Positions 21,501 through 36,500 of a DNA stretch of 64,000 nucleotides are shown here, piece after piece (within the stretch, counting starts at the first letter, position 1; every line of letters starts with the position of its first letter). The notes beneath the pieces were generated by a model. It saw only the letters and a list, made by a program, of their open reading frames with translations. It did not search any database and was not told the DNA's origin. Made by a program: the position numbers and the translations under genes. Origin of the DNA: Sthenelais limicola (lineage: Eukaryota; Annelida; Polychaeta; Phyllodocida; Sigalionidae); the NCBI GenBank assembly GCA_942159475.1, contig OW804096.1:137897791-137961790 (forward strand), read 5' to 3'.

Positions 21501-24500
21501 AATTCATTTTTAGTATTAGTAATATTATAAACCTATATCACCTGCACCATTAGATACTGTTTCTGGGTTACATGTATCCAAAATAGCAGATGCTGACACG
21601 GTGACTTCCTCATCTGCACCTTCCATGTGTATCTTGATCTCACGGTTTACATCTGATAAGTCTACCTCTTGTGCCAGAATAGCTGAAATTTGTAGAAGAG
21701 ATTCACCAGATTCAAAGTTATTTGGTTATGTAAAGGGCTATTGTAATAAAATAGTCACCCAAACCCAGAAGATGGGCACCAAGCGGTAGAGTCTGATATC
21801 GTTCTGGCTTCTTTGGAGTACATGTGTTGGCCAGAAGTCTGTCTCTCCAGGTGAAAAAGACACCCCAGCAAATGTATGCGTCGGGTTATGAGGATAGGGC
21901 CGTATGGTGATGTGGAAACTTCAAGATCACTGTTAGAGCTGCATTCTTAGCTATTACGACAAAACAAATCTTACCAAATTTACTCACATTAAGACTCATA
22001 CGACTCGATCAATATTCTGCTGCTGGTATCTATACTAGAATTCCAAGCCTATAATCATGAGAGAGCGGTGAGCGATAATAAGTGAAGCATGAAAGGATTT
22101 GGGCGGGTCCTCCAAATACAAATAAACCCGTATTAGAACCCCTTTAGCAAAATCAACTCAATTAAATCCGCCAACATTTTGGTCAAATGACATTTAGATG
22201 TCATAAACTATCTGGTGGTCCTGGGTAAGATCCTAACGTGCCTTTCTGTCTCTTTTCTCTGTCTCTCTCTCTCCCTTCTTCTCTATCTCTATTTCCTGGG
22301 TTAGGTAATAAATTACCTTTCTGTCTCTTTTCTCTGTCTCTCTCTCCCTTCTTCTCTATCTCTTTTTCCTGGGTATGACCTTAAACTGCCTTTCTGTCTC
22401 TCTCTCTCTGTCTCTCTCACCCTTCTTCTCTAACTCTATTTCTTGGGTGAGATCATAAACTGCCTCCCTCTCAGCTCTCCCGCCCTTGATATAAACGTAT
22501 TAAATGTGTTGATAAGGGCGTAAAGCAACCAATCTCACTCACTCACCTAAACTATCTGATGGTTTGGAAAAGTATGGAACAAGAAGTAAACAGATGTTCA
22601 GTGTTTTACCGACGTTATATAACTGAGAGTGCATCTTTGAGGTGATTTTAGACTCTTGATAATGGAGTCTTGGTCCTCTGTATACATGTGTCAAAGAACT
22701 GGGGGAGGACATCGAGCACAACATCATAACACTACGATAAAGGGGTGAGGTCAGTCTGCCTGGTATACAACGCAACTCTTGGGGAATTTGATAGTACAAA
22801 CATGTAATCAGCAAATGTTTGTATACATTCTTTTCAGGTGAGGACGGATTCCCCCATTTCGATTGTTATATATTGTTATATAAAATTACAGCTTCTAGTA
22901 ATACAGCATACAAATACAAATAAATAAATACTTGTGTATACCCTTGTAATACTTTGAAAGGCTTATGAAAGATAGACGTGACACTAAAAGGACGATTGGC
23001 AATCTCAGTTTGAGATTATTTCTAATTCTTATTTCATTAGTATTTCATTATTTTGTTTTGGAACAGTAGTACAATGGGTCACTGTTATTCTCTATTCAAC
23101 CTTTTCTTCAGAGGAAATTTACAAGTGTGATTCTTCAAGGGAGAGATGATATTGAAAACACTTACCCACGTTATTTGTCGGGGCTTGTATTGACAGGTTC
23201 TTTTGTCCTAGAAAGTCAATCATGAATGAATACGTCTCCACTACCCGGAGAACTTGTTTTCCTGGTTCGCCTTGACTCTGTGATATACCAATATTGTTCA
23301 AGAATTGATTAAATTAGACTGGAATCAGATCATTATAAAAACACATTTAAAACTTTCTAGGGGCATTTTAGAGTAAAGTTTGGTAAATCTACACCTAAAA
23401 ATTGACCTAAAGAAGTATCTTACCAAATTTTACTCTAAAATGCCCCTAAAAGTTTTAAAGCTCATTTTGATCCTAGTCTAAATGTACATGTTGGATACAT
23501 AAAAGAGTAGAAAGTTAAGGTTAGAGATGCCTGTCATCTGTCAGAGGCTCCCGGATAAAGATAGAGAGAAAATAAAATTGAGAGAATGTGGGCTAGTAAG
23601 TGCTCTTACAAGTTCATTGTTAATATTGTAAAGCTTGATTTTTGTTTTCCATTTGGCCGTTAACTATTAAGCATTCAAATAATTCATTTGACATATATAT
23701 TTCCTGATATATCTGTGTAATTCATCGTTTGCACTAGCCTGAAAGATATTTCTTAGTTTGGCTGTACAGATCTGCATTAAGAACGTTTACCACCAAAACC
23801 GATTATCAAATAAATTGTGTAGGACAGGAGTTATTTGCTTGTCCAACTCGATTAGGTACCGGTAGTTATAAGTTTCAGAGAGTATGTGTGGAAAGAAAAG
23901 GGTACATACATCGTTGAGTTTTTCCCAATTATTCGTATTGATCGTTTGATCCTGCCTGGGTAGAATGTTACCAACGGTGTCCACTAAATCCTAGACGAAA
24001 TACAGATGTTAAATATGAAATTATCCCAGTATTAATTTGCTTGGGACAATCCTCAGTGCATGTGTGATCATATTTACACTGGGCATCACAAGTCCCTCTC
24101 GGTGAAGGTTTCCTGAAAGTTATCACAGAAAAGGGGTTTCCTTAGAAATAAGGACATTTTAGAAGCTCTATAGCAAAAACAACCAGACGAAATCCCCCAG
24201 AAAGTTGGACAAATGCTTCATAGATAAGTTGGAAAAGAATTGAACAAATTGTAGAAAATATTTATATATTTTCTACTGATGAGTGTGCAGCTTTAGCAAT
24301 TTAATTTACAGATATAACAACAACCTGCATTTCCTCTTGACTGACATTTCCTCCAGTACCCTCCCTCAGGGCAGTCATGTGTACAAGGGCTGCGACTGTA
24401 CTGTTCAATAAGTTAGGTACCAGTTCTACATCTCTGGTCATGTTGTTCATTCTGTTCATTGCTTCTTCCAGGTCAGCCTTGGATGATGTTGAGTCCAGTC

Positions 24501-27500
24501 CCATGATCTTTGAAAAAATGATTGTATTGTTGTCATGATTGATGTTATATTAGTTGTAACCACAATCTGCATTTGATTGACACCTTTTAATTCAATATTC
24601 ATCTAGTAGGCAGATTATAGATTAGGTTTTGTCTATATTTAGTTAGAAATATTATATATATATAACAAACTATGACCCATGTTTAACCAAATTTAAGAGG
24701 CACTCGGAAGACATGTGATAGTCACAGAGAGTATTTCTCTTTCCATAAGTTTCTCTCTTTAATTTACACTGTATGACCCTAGTTGTAATATGATATTGGA
24801 ATAAAAATACATTATTATGATTATTACCTCTATAGCACTTGCTTAACATTTAAAGCGTTTTTGTATGAATGACCGATGATCTAACCAGCACCCGCATACT
24901 TCAACTCCCTTTTAGTCTCTACCTTGAACAGTTGTGGGGCAATATAACCATGTAAGGCAGACACTAAACGAATTAGAAACCTCCTGATTGGGTCTATTGT
25001 ACTGTGTTTGTCTTTAATCAGGTAGTAGCTGAATACAAATATCAAATAGAAATACAAGAGTGGCAAGAATAGCTCCATTAGATCACTGTAGACACAACTC
25101 TTAGTAAACAAAAGTGTCAATAAGATAAGAACTTCTCATAACGTTGTGATGAATCTTGCTGAGGTATATTTCGCAGAATAAATGAAATAGAATGTATTCA
25201 CCTCATCCAAAGTTTGCCTCCTTTGACAACCATTTCTTTTGAGTACATGGTCCCATGTACCATTGCTATGACATAAACGTTGACCGATGCCACCATCCCC
25301 ACCACATTCCCCTTCCGTTTCTTCAAAGGGATAGGTAGAAGAATTGAAACATCATTAGACATACAACATAGAGAAAGAGTAAAGAGGGGGGGGGACTGTT
25401 ATTAGAAGTGGAGAAAGCAATATAGAAAGATATGAAACTATAGAGATTGAAGAAATAGGGACGGGAGATACAGAGGGAAAGATAGGGAGTTGATAGAGGA
25501 GCAGGAAGAGCGAGGGGCAGACAGGTGAGAGAGCGGAGAAAAGGCCTCCGTTGTAGAAGCTAAACCAGCAATTTTAAGTTCCATTGAATTAAGGTATATT
25601 GTAGGTTTGTATGTTTTATTCAACCATACACCGCTAAATCTACACAAATGCGACTTCCAACTGTTTGCTCTAATCTTATATGTGGCAGATAGAGTGGGCC
25701 CATTTCCACTGCACCTTGTCCCTGATATTTCCGTCATAGTAATAGTTATAGTGTAACTGTCATAGTGCCTGACAAACACGATTTAAATACGACCCTAGTC
25801 TTGTCAACTGCTTAAACTCTGCCAACACATAGCCGATTTGCTTCCCGATTGCTCCCCGATTTGGTTCTTCCGATGAATCCTATGATTTCAAATCCTGGTT
25901 TATGTTTTTGAAATAAAATCAACCAGGATTTGAAATGAAATCCTAGGATTCATCAGGAGACCCAAATCAGGGAGCAATCGGGGGCCAAATCGGCTGTGTG
26001 TGGGCAGGGTCCTAGGCAGAAACTTACTATCTTGCACCGGCTGGCCAAAGGAAGCCGCCCAACAGTGGGTGGGGCTTGGCAGGCCCGACCTTCGGATCAA
26101 ATATTATTCATTTTTAGATTGATGAGATAACATCAATCTAAATGGATTGGGTACATGTCTGTCAATCATTAATAGCATCTTGGGTCCTCCCATCCTGGAT
26201 ATCAGTGTGAAGAATCTGTTGATTCTGATATCAGCAGATGGGATCATTTTGGGATCATTTTTCACTCCGACCCAGAGGAAACCTTATAAAAGCAGGCTAA
26301 GGAGGAATACTAGGCTTGCCCGATCTTTATAAATCAATACCTATGGCATATGCCAGTTTATATTCCCTGAATAAAGATAAGTTTTTGAAAAAACCAGCTC
26401 GGCCAAGATCTTATGTTTCCGCTGCTTGCACATGAAATAGCATTTGATTTGTGAACCTACCTGCACAACAGGTTCGAATTTCCCCCTTTGGTGTCTTTGG
26501 CCAAGTTATATTCTTCCAGTTTCTCTCTGGGCAGTGGGTACACACTGAAAATATCATTAAATAATGATTCATTTTTTATGATGTTATATGTCACAGGAAA
26601 ATGAGGCCCATCTTACAGGTGCATGGAATGGAGTTTAATGGAATAATACTTAATGGGATAAGTCATAAGAGCTCGGAAATGTAGGTCTATAAAATATGTA
26701 CTTTTTGAGGCATACTTACTTCTTGTAGTGTTTATCATTGGAATGTCTTTGCACTGCAGATAAAAAGTTAAAGCGATGAACTAGAAACTACCTGATGAAT
26801 AGCATAACGCTTTAGATGGCAGTATAGTATAGGAACGATACAGGGAATTATACTACTAAATCCGTTTAGTTAGGTCTACCCCCTTTAAAGACAGATTTTC
26901 CCCTTTATTTTGGAGAAAACCTTAATGAAATAAGCTTCTCCATTCTGGCCGACTTACATTAGCGATATGTTCTGCCAAAAACTGATATGATAATTACCAT
27001 GGATGTGACATTGTGATTGGTGCACACGCTGGAACTGATTGCAAAACACTCATTGAGAACCTGGCAAAGGGCACCATTGTCGTGCTGCCCTTCAGTCTTA
27101 TCTGCATGACAAGCTTCATAGCCAGGCGTACAATGCCCACCACCACACTCTCTGGATGAATGATACTAAAGTGAAATCAGAGAAACCAAGGGTATAATAA
27201 AGGTTTTACCATGATATGCGACTCAATGAATGTTATTTGTTAGTGTCTAACATCAACGCAATAAGCCTAAAGCACCCCATTGAAAGATCAGTTGAGTCAA
27301 CAGGTTTGGGAAATCAATTTTTAATATAATATGTTGATGAAATAGAATAAATGGTGAGTTGAATATTAAATGTGAAATTGATGACATGATTTATTTCCGA
27401 GGACTTGATAACGAAAATAGTTGATGTTTCATAAGATTGGATAATGGACTATGAAGTATGAGGAAAACTGCAATGATGATGAAAAGGTGTGGGTGGGTTG

Positions 27501-30500
27501 GTAAATATTGGGTATAGAGTCTGTCTTAAAGGCCTCATAACACTCTCTTAAATGTATGACTGCGAGGGCTTCATGATACGGTGGTTGTTGCTTTGAAAGT
27601 TTAGAATTTTGAGAGACTGACCCCTTAGGTAGTAAGTTGAATTAAAATTAGGATTTTTGCGAGGCAACTCAAGGGGTTGCGGGATTTGAGTGTGGTAAGA
27701 GGCCTCTCAGAGGTCTCTCAGACTAGTCTCAGAAGATAATCGTATATAGTTCAACACAAATTTTGCTAAGAGGGAGTTATGCAGCCTCTAATAGTGGTTT
27801 ACACACAAACATATATAGTGCAATGTCTCACATTGGAAATTGGAAATTAGTGTCTCTCATTTAACCTCTGTGAAGAAGCCATAAGGGTAACATATTGGAG
27901 ACAAAATGAAACAAACACAAAACGGAATGAAAACCGACTTGAGTGATTCTTAATAACAATAAAATATTGTAATACTTAATACATGTATTATTCAAGTTAA
28001 CACAAACAAAAGCGATCCATACTCACGCCAATTTCATAGAAGTTATTCTCGTCTAGCGCATCACACCAGAATTTCTTCTCATTTTTATATTTCTGAATGA
28101 TTGTTGCATTGCAGACGTATTTCTGTAAATCAATCAAAATACATGATCTCACTTCAAATCCTGGTTTATGTTTTTGAAATAACATAAACCAGGAATGGAA
28201 AAGAAATCGTAGGATTCATCGGGAGACCCAAATCGGGGGGCAATCGGGAGGCAAATAGGTTATGTGTGGTCAGGGTTTAACACCCACTTCTTACCGTATT
28301 CACGATAATCAGAATCAAGAACAAGAAACGCATTTACAGGAGTATGCATTTAGACTATGTGAGATAAAAACTAATGTAAATAGCCGCCCATTAACCCTAA
28401 AACCGGTATCAAATGGGAAGAAAACTACAAATACATCCCCCTACAACAGAAAGGTTAAAAGATCACAGATCACTTACTGGTATATCACGGTAGGAACGCA
28501 CAGCGAAATTGGAATTCAGGGGATTGAATGGAAAAGTACAAGTGATGGAATCATTTGTGACCGATGATGGTTCGCCATTTGACGCATTCCAAGCTCCTTG
28601 CCTGAAATTACAACAACAGTATAATACTTCCCGATGTTCATTTAACACTTTTGTATTGAGACATTGTGTACCAGAGCAAAGGAAAATAGTTCAATAATAA
28701 GGCGACTCCACTAGAGAAAAAACGGCGGCGACAAATTTTGTTGTCGCCCACTAACATCAGTTCATTTCATGTTTGCAATGTAAACGCTTATGGAGGGGTG
28801 TCAGGTGTGTCGTCACATTCTGTTTTTCTCTATGCCCTATAATAGGGCGGCTCCACTAGAGGGGAAAACGGCGGGGAAACATTTTGTTGTTGCCCACTAA
28901 TTTGTTGCAACAAATATCCATACAGAAACAACAGTTCCCAGACAATGTGGCAACACATCTGTTTTTTCTCTAGTGGACTTCCGCTAATAAGGATTATTTT
29001 CCTTCAGGAACCATGATACATGTAGAGGAGCTACTATAAATTGATGTACGGGAAATCAAGTCACAAATCACAAAAATGTTTGGCGTGATTAGCGGCACTA
29101 TTGGCATGAATACCAAATTTCAATAATGAATGTAGTTATGCATATCTGAGGTTATCCTTAAGAGTACATTTCACTACTTTACTAGTTATTATTGACCATC
29201 AAGAAGTATTGCTAACTTGTTTTTTTGATGCATACACAAATATAGAGGTACTAAAGTATAGAGTATAGAAGGTCAATTTTATGTGACATATGACTCATTT
29301 TCCCCTCAAACACCTACTTTAAAACTACATACTCGCCCAGCTTGCTGTGTTCCATTGTACCGCAGTAGAATTCCTCGCGATATTCCTAGGAAGAAATGCA
29401 GAACTTTGATCCTTTGGAATTACATTTCATGAAAGGTAATTCATCAAAATGAATTTCAACCAAATGTAAGATATATTTTGGTGTTTGTCAAAATCAACAA
29501 TTTTGGAGATTTTAATTATTAACTAAGTTTAGCAGGCTATATCTTGGAAATATTCAATGTATGAACAAACTGCATATTGACCGCATAAATACTCCCTCTT
29601 GCGTGCAGTAGAATGCTTATTTGTTTTTGTAGCTTACCTTCTTATGTATGTTCTCAAAACTGATGGACACTGTCGCATTATCCGCAACTGCATCCGCATC
29701 AAGACTTATAGACACCACTTTGGAAACTATCCTGTGTCAATTAAATTTTGTTTCATGTGATTTTCCATCTGGTATATTGACCACATATATATAAAGCTTA
29801 ATGTAAAGTAGGGCAAGTTTTATAGTTGGCTGGCTTGCCGGGGCTATATGGAGACATTTAGGCCTACACACCAGCCGTAAACAAATATACCAACACTATA
29901 GAGTGCTGAGATGACTAAAGTTGGCCAACAACCCAACCACAACCAACCCTGCAACCCAGAGTACATGACTTTAGTTTGGCTATAGGAAGCTAATTCCATT
30001 TTTGACATATAGTATTATTATGGATTGAATTGTGTGAACTCATAACTTGCATGATTATATTGTACTCTTTCTAAATTGGAAATGCACTTTATATATGAGG
30101 ATTATGCCGAATACTTGTTTTCTTAGATCGTAAACATAACAATATATATAAGGGACTGTGCCAATAGAGGAGTTGCATAGCCGCCATTTTGAATCTTGAT
30201 TCGCATGGAATTAACGGACTAATGGTACAGTGTAAAATTCATAGAAAACATGTCATGTTCAGCGTGGATTATTTATCATTGGTTTAATGTCAATATCCGT
30301 GTGTTACACATGTTTCTACAACACAAACCTCCATCTTTCCCATTATGCGTTTGGTTTTCATAGATGATTCATACAAGCTATGATATTGGTGAAAACATTC
30401 TTGCAATTTTAGATAAGATATTGCCAAATATTTGTATGTCAGATTTTATCAGAATCCATCCCAGCATGCACTGCAGTAGACATGCGCAGTGAGACATGCA

Positions 30501-33500
30501 ACTCCCCTATTAAAGATGCATTCTTAGCTAGCATAGATGTATAGGTCTGATCAATTTGAGGCTGTTTTTCACCTTTTGTTCCCTTATTTTCCATCGAATT
30601 GAATAGACACTTGACCAAACCTTTGGCTATTTCACCCAATAACTTTTTGCTGCAGGCCTTAATGAATCTATATCGCGGAGCTTTAGGTGGAAAATTACGA
30701 AGTAGCACCGGCTGGCTGAATCAAGCCATGCTGCAGTGGGGGAGGCCATGCTGCAGTGGGGGAGGGGGGGGGGGGGAGGCCCGGCCTTAATCATTTGGGA
30801 TCAAATACGATTCATTTTTACTAGTAATGGTCAACTACTTCCTTCACTGACTAAGGACTACCCATTGAAGGGTAGGTTTAGGGTTAATTTTAGTACAGAT
30901 CTATTTTAGTTCACATTTTCACTAGGGAACCCAAGCCGGCACCAGTTAAAGCAGCCAATCAGAAATGCAAAGTCACTGAAGCCACTTTCAGCCGGCCGGT
31001 GCGAGCTCGTGAGTTGCAGCTGCTTGCTATAGCAGTAGCCCCTAAAATATTTTGCTTCGACCGTTTCACTTATTATCGCTCACTGTTCTTGTTATGTAAC
31101 ATTACGTAACATTGTGTAACCTCATTATATTTATATTATTATTAATTATCACCTATTATCACATTACTTTAAATCGCTAATTATACTTAACTAGCTAGGA
31201 CTGTGCAAGTCTACTTATACATGCTAGGCCATGGATATTACGTAAGGGCTCCGCCCACTCATTATTATGCATGTAACCTCCTGGAGGAGCCTGTAGTTGA
31301 GATTACTTCTTCCATTAGATCATTACATTCTGATTTTCTCACCGATTGATAGCTAATCTATACATGTACATAGAGATCTTACAATCAGATAGTCAAATAC
31401 GTAGTCTGACCAACTTCTAATTAATCTAAATATATGATTTCTTCTTAATCTGTTTTTTCAATTTTTGACATTTTAAAATAACACTAGTAAATACCTGGGA
31501 TACCCACGGGATCTGCTAGTGGGACAGTGGGGCCCAGATCATCTCTCCTTGTTCCCTTCCCCACCATTTTCTCTTTCAAGTTGTCTCTATAACTTAGTAT
31601 CTGTATTAAAATTCATAACACAAATGGAACCCTGTTTAGATGGGTTTTTTGGTCACTGTTCAGTGCTGTGCTGTTGTTTTGTTGCCTGTCCCTGTCACTT
31701 TCCCTGTCCCTGTCCCTGTTCCTGTCCCAATCCCTCTCCCGCTCCCATTCCCTCTCCCGCTCCCTCTTTCATTGTGAGGTAATTAGTGGGCAGGTAAATA
31801 TCTATGTGGTTGGGCCTCTCCCACTCCTTCTGCCTCCCTCGTTCCCTCTCCCTCTTCCATTCCCTCTCCCGCTCCCTCTTTTGTTGTCAGGTGTTTAGTG
31901 GGCGGATAAATTTCGGCATGGGCGGGTAAATAGATGGAACCTAGCAAGGGGGAAGTCTGTACACTTATTATTGACCGAGGGAGCGCAGGAAGATAGAGGG
32001 CGTTAGCCCGAGATCTTCTGGGCTCCCGAGGTCACTAACAAGTGTACAGACTTCACCCGAGCTTTGTTCCATATTTATTACACCCCATTAATACATAAAA
32101 AATATAATTAATTAAAAATAAAAGAAGTAATTTAAGTTTTTGGTGGACCTACTTGCTGTATGTCCCCAGGGTGACATAACTCACATGTTATGCACCACTT
32201 TGACCAAGTGTGACATACAATGCTGAAGGTATAGGAAGCAACATCACAGGGGTGTAATAAATCTCTGATTTCACCCGTCAATGTAGCGGGCAAAGAAAAA
32301 AAGTTAACTTCACATACTGTACAAAGAGTGCTGAAGACTGAGGCCCCTTCACCCCAAAGTTTTCAACACAAATTCGGAAGAAGCAGGAGGAAAGAATCAC
32401 TGAGTTCTACTGCCTGAAACCCTTGACAAACTTTAGCTGCCACTGTCCTGTAGGCCTACCTATGGGCAACACACTTTGGCACCACCGTGGTCCTTGTATA
32501 CCACCTCCCCTCCCCCTCAAACCGCCTCCCTCCCCCAGCCTCCCTCCCCCCCTTTCCAACCCTAGTTTGTTAATGAAACATAGCGGAATGGCTCCGCATT
32601 ATTTTTGGGAATGTGGATGTGAAATATATCGGAGATCTGGCAAGCGGTTTCGGCGGAGATACGTTCAATGTACGGAAATCTGTTCCCGTATTAATATAGA
32701 GATTATAGATGATTACCTTGAGTTAAGGAGGACCAGATGCAAAGTTTCATACACTACTATAGTAAGCCACACCGTGTCCTCCGCCTGTTTGATCAATTCA
32801 ACTGTTTCTTTTGCAAACGTGAAATTGAATTTCAATTGAGTTTCATCCGATCGACATATGTTAATATCTGTAAAACGTAAATTGCTGTGAGAAGAAGCAT
32901 GCAGTACTATGTCTATAGATTAAGTCATGAGTCACAAAATTGATATTTTTCATAGTGTTTTATTTAAAAATGTATTTGTAGGAATGTTTTAGTCATTGGG
33001 ATATTTAGCAATTTATATGCATAGATGAATCAAATTTCAAGACTATATCAAATAATTAAGTCTGTCCGTTTCTAAGGTCATTGTATGGAGTATATTTAGT
33101 TACTTTACAAATAATTGGGCACCCAGAACAATTTCAAACATTTTTTCAAACATAAACAAAATCAAACATAAAATATAGAAATATATTTCAGATTTCCAAA
33201 GTGTCAACACCATTGAAATCCACTTAATATCATCTTTTCAAGTATCATGGTACCTCAAAATCCATTTTTCCCGGCAAATATCTTAATACATTTGACGATA
33301 TTTTAAAATAAGTTATTGATATACATGTGGCGCCGATTTACAAATATTTCTTGGAATTAGTGCTATGAAGGTACCTCAACATTTGCGTCAGACCATTAAA
33401 ATACGGCTCTACAGTTTCAGAGATACCTTTGAATATTTATGTCATACATTATAGTAGCACATGACCAAAAAGTAAACGAATTACCTATATTGCTTGTCTT

Positions 33501-36500
33501 GAACTCCCAATGGTCGGAGAACATATCCAGGCGTATGTAGGTCTGTACTACCAATAATAAATCATTTCCCTTATCATTCTCCTCCTGTAAAACATATGTT
33601 GTAGTAATGATTGGCACGTGATATGACATGCAGATATTCAGTCAGGGAATCAGTATATTAATTTAATCAGCCGTTAAGTCAACAATGTATATTTTTGTAA
33701 TGCATATAGGGTATAACTAATAATAGAAATAAAATGTTTACACCAGAGAAACAAAATTAGGAATATTCAAAAAGGTGTCAAAACGTACTTAACAAGTACA
33801 GGCAAAGTTTAAAGTTTAAAGTTATATATAAGACAAGCAAAACATTTGATACTTGCATGAGGTTTGTTAGCAATACAGAATGTTATACGATGATAAAGAA
33901 AATCGCTGACTCTAAGGGATGTGAAAGTATAATGATCAAATCGTACCATGAATCAATTTGACAGGCAGGACTAGCATTTCAGATTTACAGACTCTTACCT
34001 GGCTGTTTCCCATATAACTCTCAATTCATAGCTGTATATGTCCCCCAACCCATCTGATGGTCATTTGACCAAGGTTTTTGAGAATGTTGTCCAGTTGTTT
34101 TTGCTACAGGTCTATTAAAACGTCCTCATGTGCATTTGGAGGACCTGAATCCCTTCCTATGCGGACTTCACTTATTATCGCGCTCAGTTTACTCTCATCG
34201 ATTACACTTCAAATTCTTGTAATTGTAAACACATATAACAGCAGCAGAATATTGATTAATGCAGTCCTATAAGTCATAATTTAAGTAAATGTTATATGAT
34301 ATGCCTGTCATTATAGCTGAGAATACAGCTTTAACTACTCAGTGTTAGATAGTTAAACCCTATGATCCTCTATTGGAGTTGCTCCATAGATAGAACCTAA
34401 TGAGAATGTGACACTATTGCACTGTCCAAGATGTTTGTTTTTTTTGTGGCCCACGAGCCGATAGGCAAGGTTGGTTATGAAAAGAAACAAACATTGATGA
34501 CAGTGCAATAGTGCCCCGAGTTCCACATTCGAATTTAGGTTCTATATTTACTCCCACGTTGCTATGTATAGGTATATAGCTGTGTACTGGGGGAGGAAGA
34601 GGGAATGGCAATGCCATACCAAATTTGTGGAACTGGTGCAAATTACCACACTACTCCAGCCCATACAAATAGCATGTGGTACATACACCAATGTGGAATA
34701 ATATACATTGCCATAGGTCTTTGCGTTTAATATCACTAGTTATCTTGGCTGATTAGGACCCTCACATGAACATTACGTCATAGATAGCACTAGTTGCGAC
34801 GTATAGCCTAGATTAGAGTTAAAAAACTTTAGTTAGTTACCTTCAAAAGAGTCTTCCAGTTTTGGGGCAGCTGTTTTTCATATTCCTTTGGTAGAATATT
34901 GCTTACTGCTGTTACAACATTCTGAAACTGTATTAAATTTCATTGTTTATCGTTAGGAGAAGTCCATAACGTCTAACGGTTAAAGTATGTAATAATAATT
35001 CAATAACACATTTTTAATTAAACAATTGTATTGAAGCATTCCAATAGATTTTTAATAGCGTTAAACGTATATATATGTGGATGTTCAATGAAAACTTCCA
35101 GGGATTATCACGGACTACATAAGAGAGAAATTGAAAAAATATATATATCTCACCAACTTAGTTTTCCTTTTACAGTCGCTTGTAAATAATAGTGCTTTAG
35201 TTTGGGAGTCTATGGGAAAATGTTTTTTCCACTTTTACTATATGAACTGAAATTTTCCCAAACATTTCTACACATAGATATATGTGGTCATATGCTACAG
35301 ATTTCATGAAAACAAATAATCATATGTCGCGGGTTAAACAAGTTGTGGTCATCTAAAGTTGGCCATGCCGCCCAAATTCAGTTATTATGCAGCATAATCA
35401 ATGGTAACAAAATATAAAAATCACTACTCAAAACAGCTGTAACAGAACATAAAATGTAGGTATTGAACATCTTAACTTATGATGACAAGGAAATATTTCA
35501 ATGATGAAAATACGCCGAAAGGTGGCGTGTGTGTTAACACTCGCAAATATCTTTAAACATATAAAAAGGGTTCCTGTTTTGACAACTAATGCTTCGATTT
35601 TGGGATTCATTAAATTTGTATCAGTATGTAATCTGTTGTATAGGCTAACCTCTGTCTCTGACAGTCGTATGCCACCATCATCCAAATGTATCGGTCTCAC
35701 AGATATTATGCTGTCGTTAGTATTTAATTCAGTCACTCTTGACCCTTGTTTCCGCCGGAATCCCTTTTGTAGTTCTGTATAGGTTCTATTCCTCAGCTCG
35801 GCCACATGAACCAACGCTGCAATGGTATTGTTGAGTTGTGATGAAGAAAGCTCTCCCAGTCCAGGGATGCTACTAAGTGTTTCCATTGCTGTGATGAAAT
35901 CTTCGACATCATTATAGCTTGTTAATTCCAAGATCTGTCAATATAACCTAGCATAAGTGATATTAGCCAGTAAACAATGTAAATATGAAGACAAACTTCC
36001 AGTGAGTCAATACCCTATGGTTTAAATCTACCCCCCCCCCCCTCCACACCCCGCATATTAGTACAAATGTGATGTCTTCCAGGAAAATGAGTCATAAGTC
36101 GCAAAATTGATATTTTTCAAAGAGTTTTTTCACATGATCACATTATTGGAATGTTCTATTTTGGGGAAGGTTTATCACTTATAGCTATATCAATCAATGT
36201 ATTAAATTTCAGAACAATCTATGTTATATATCCTTTCGTTTTAAAGGTCCTCATATGGACTACATTCAGTTACTTTACTGTTTATTGACCCCCATAAATA
36301 TTGGAAACTTTTTTTCCCAAAACGAAAATATCAAACTTAAAATCTAGAAATACTTATTAGATTATTAAACTGTTTACTATCATTGGAATCGGCTTTATCT
36401 CATCTATTCAAATAATGGTAACTCAAAATCTATTTTTTGCGACTTGTGACTCATTTTCCTAAAACGGATCACAAATAGCCTAGGCCTAATGTATCGCTCT

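Noticed and set aside
22610..22777. Possible extra GPCR exon (168 nt, phase 1 to 1, between exons 22 and 23)
   Set aside because: It is open and has AG/GT edges, but it has no counterpart in module 1. Joining 23166 directly to 21682 gives the same phase and matches the module 1 junction. The polypyrimidine tract is weak.
31519..31898. Two overlapping plus-strand frames rich in Ser/Leu/Pro
   Set aside because: They read the CCCTGT/CCCTCT simple repeat in two frames; no independent evidence of a gene.
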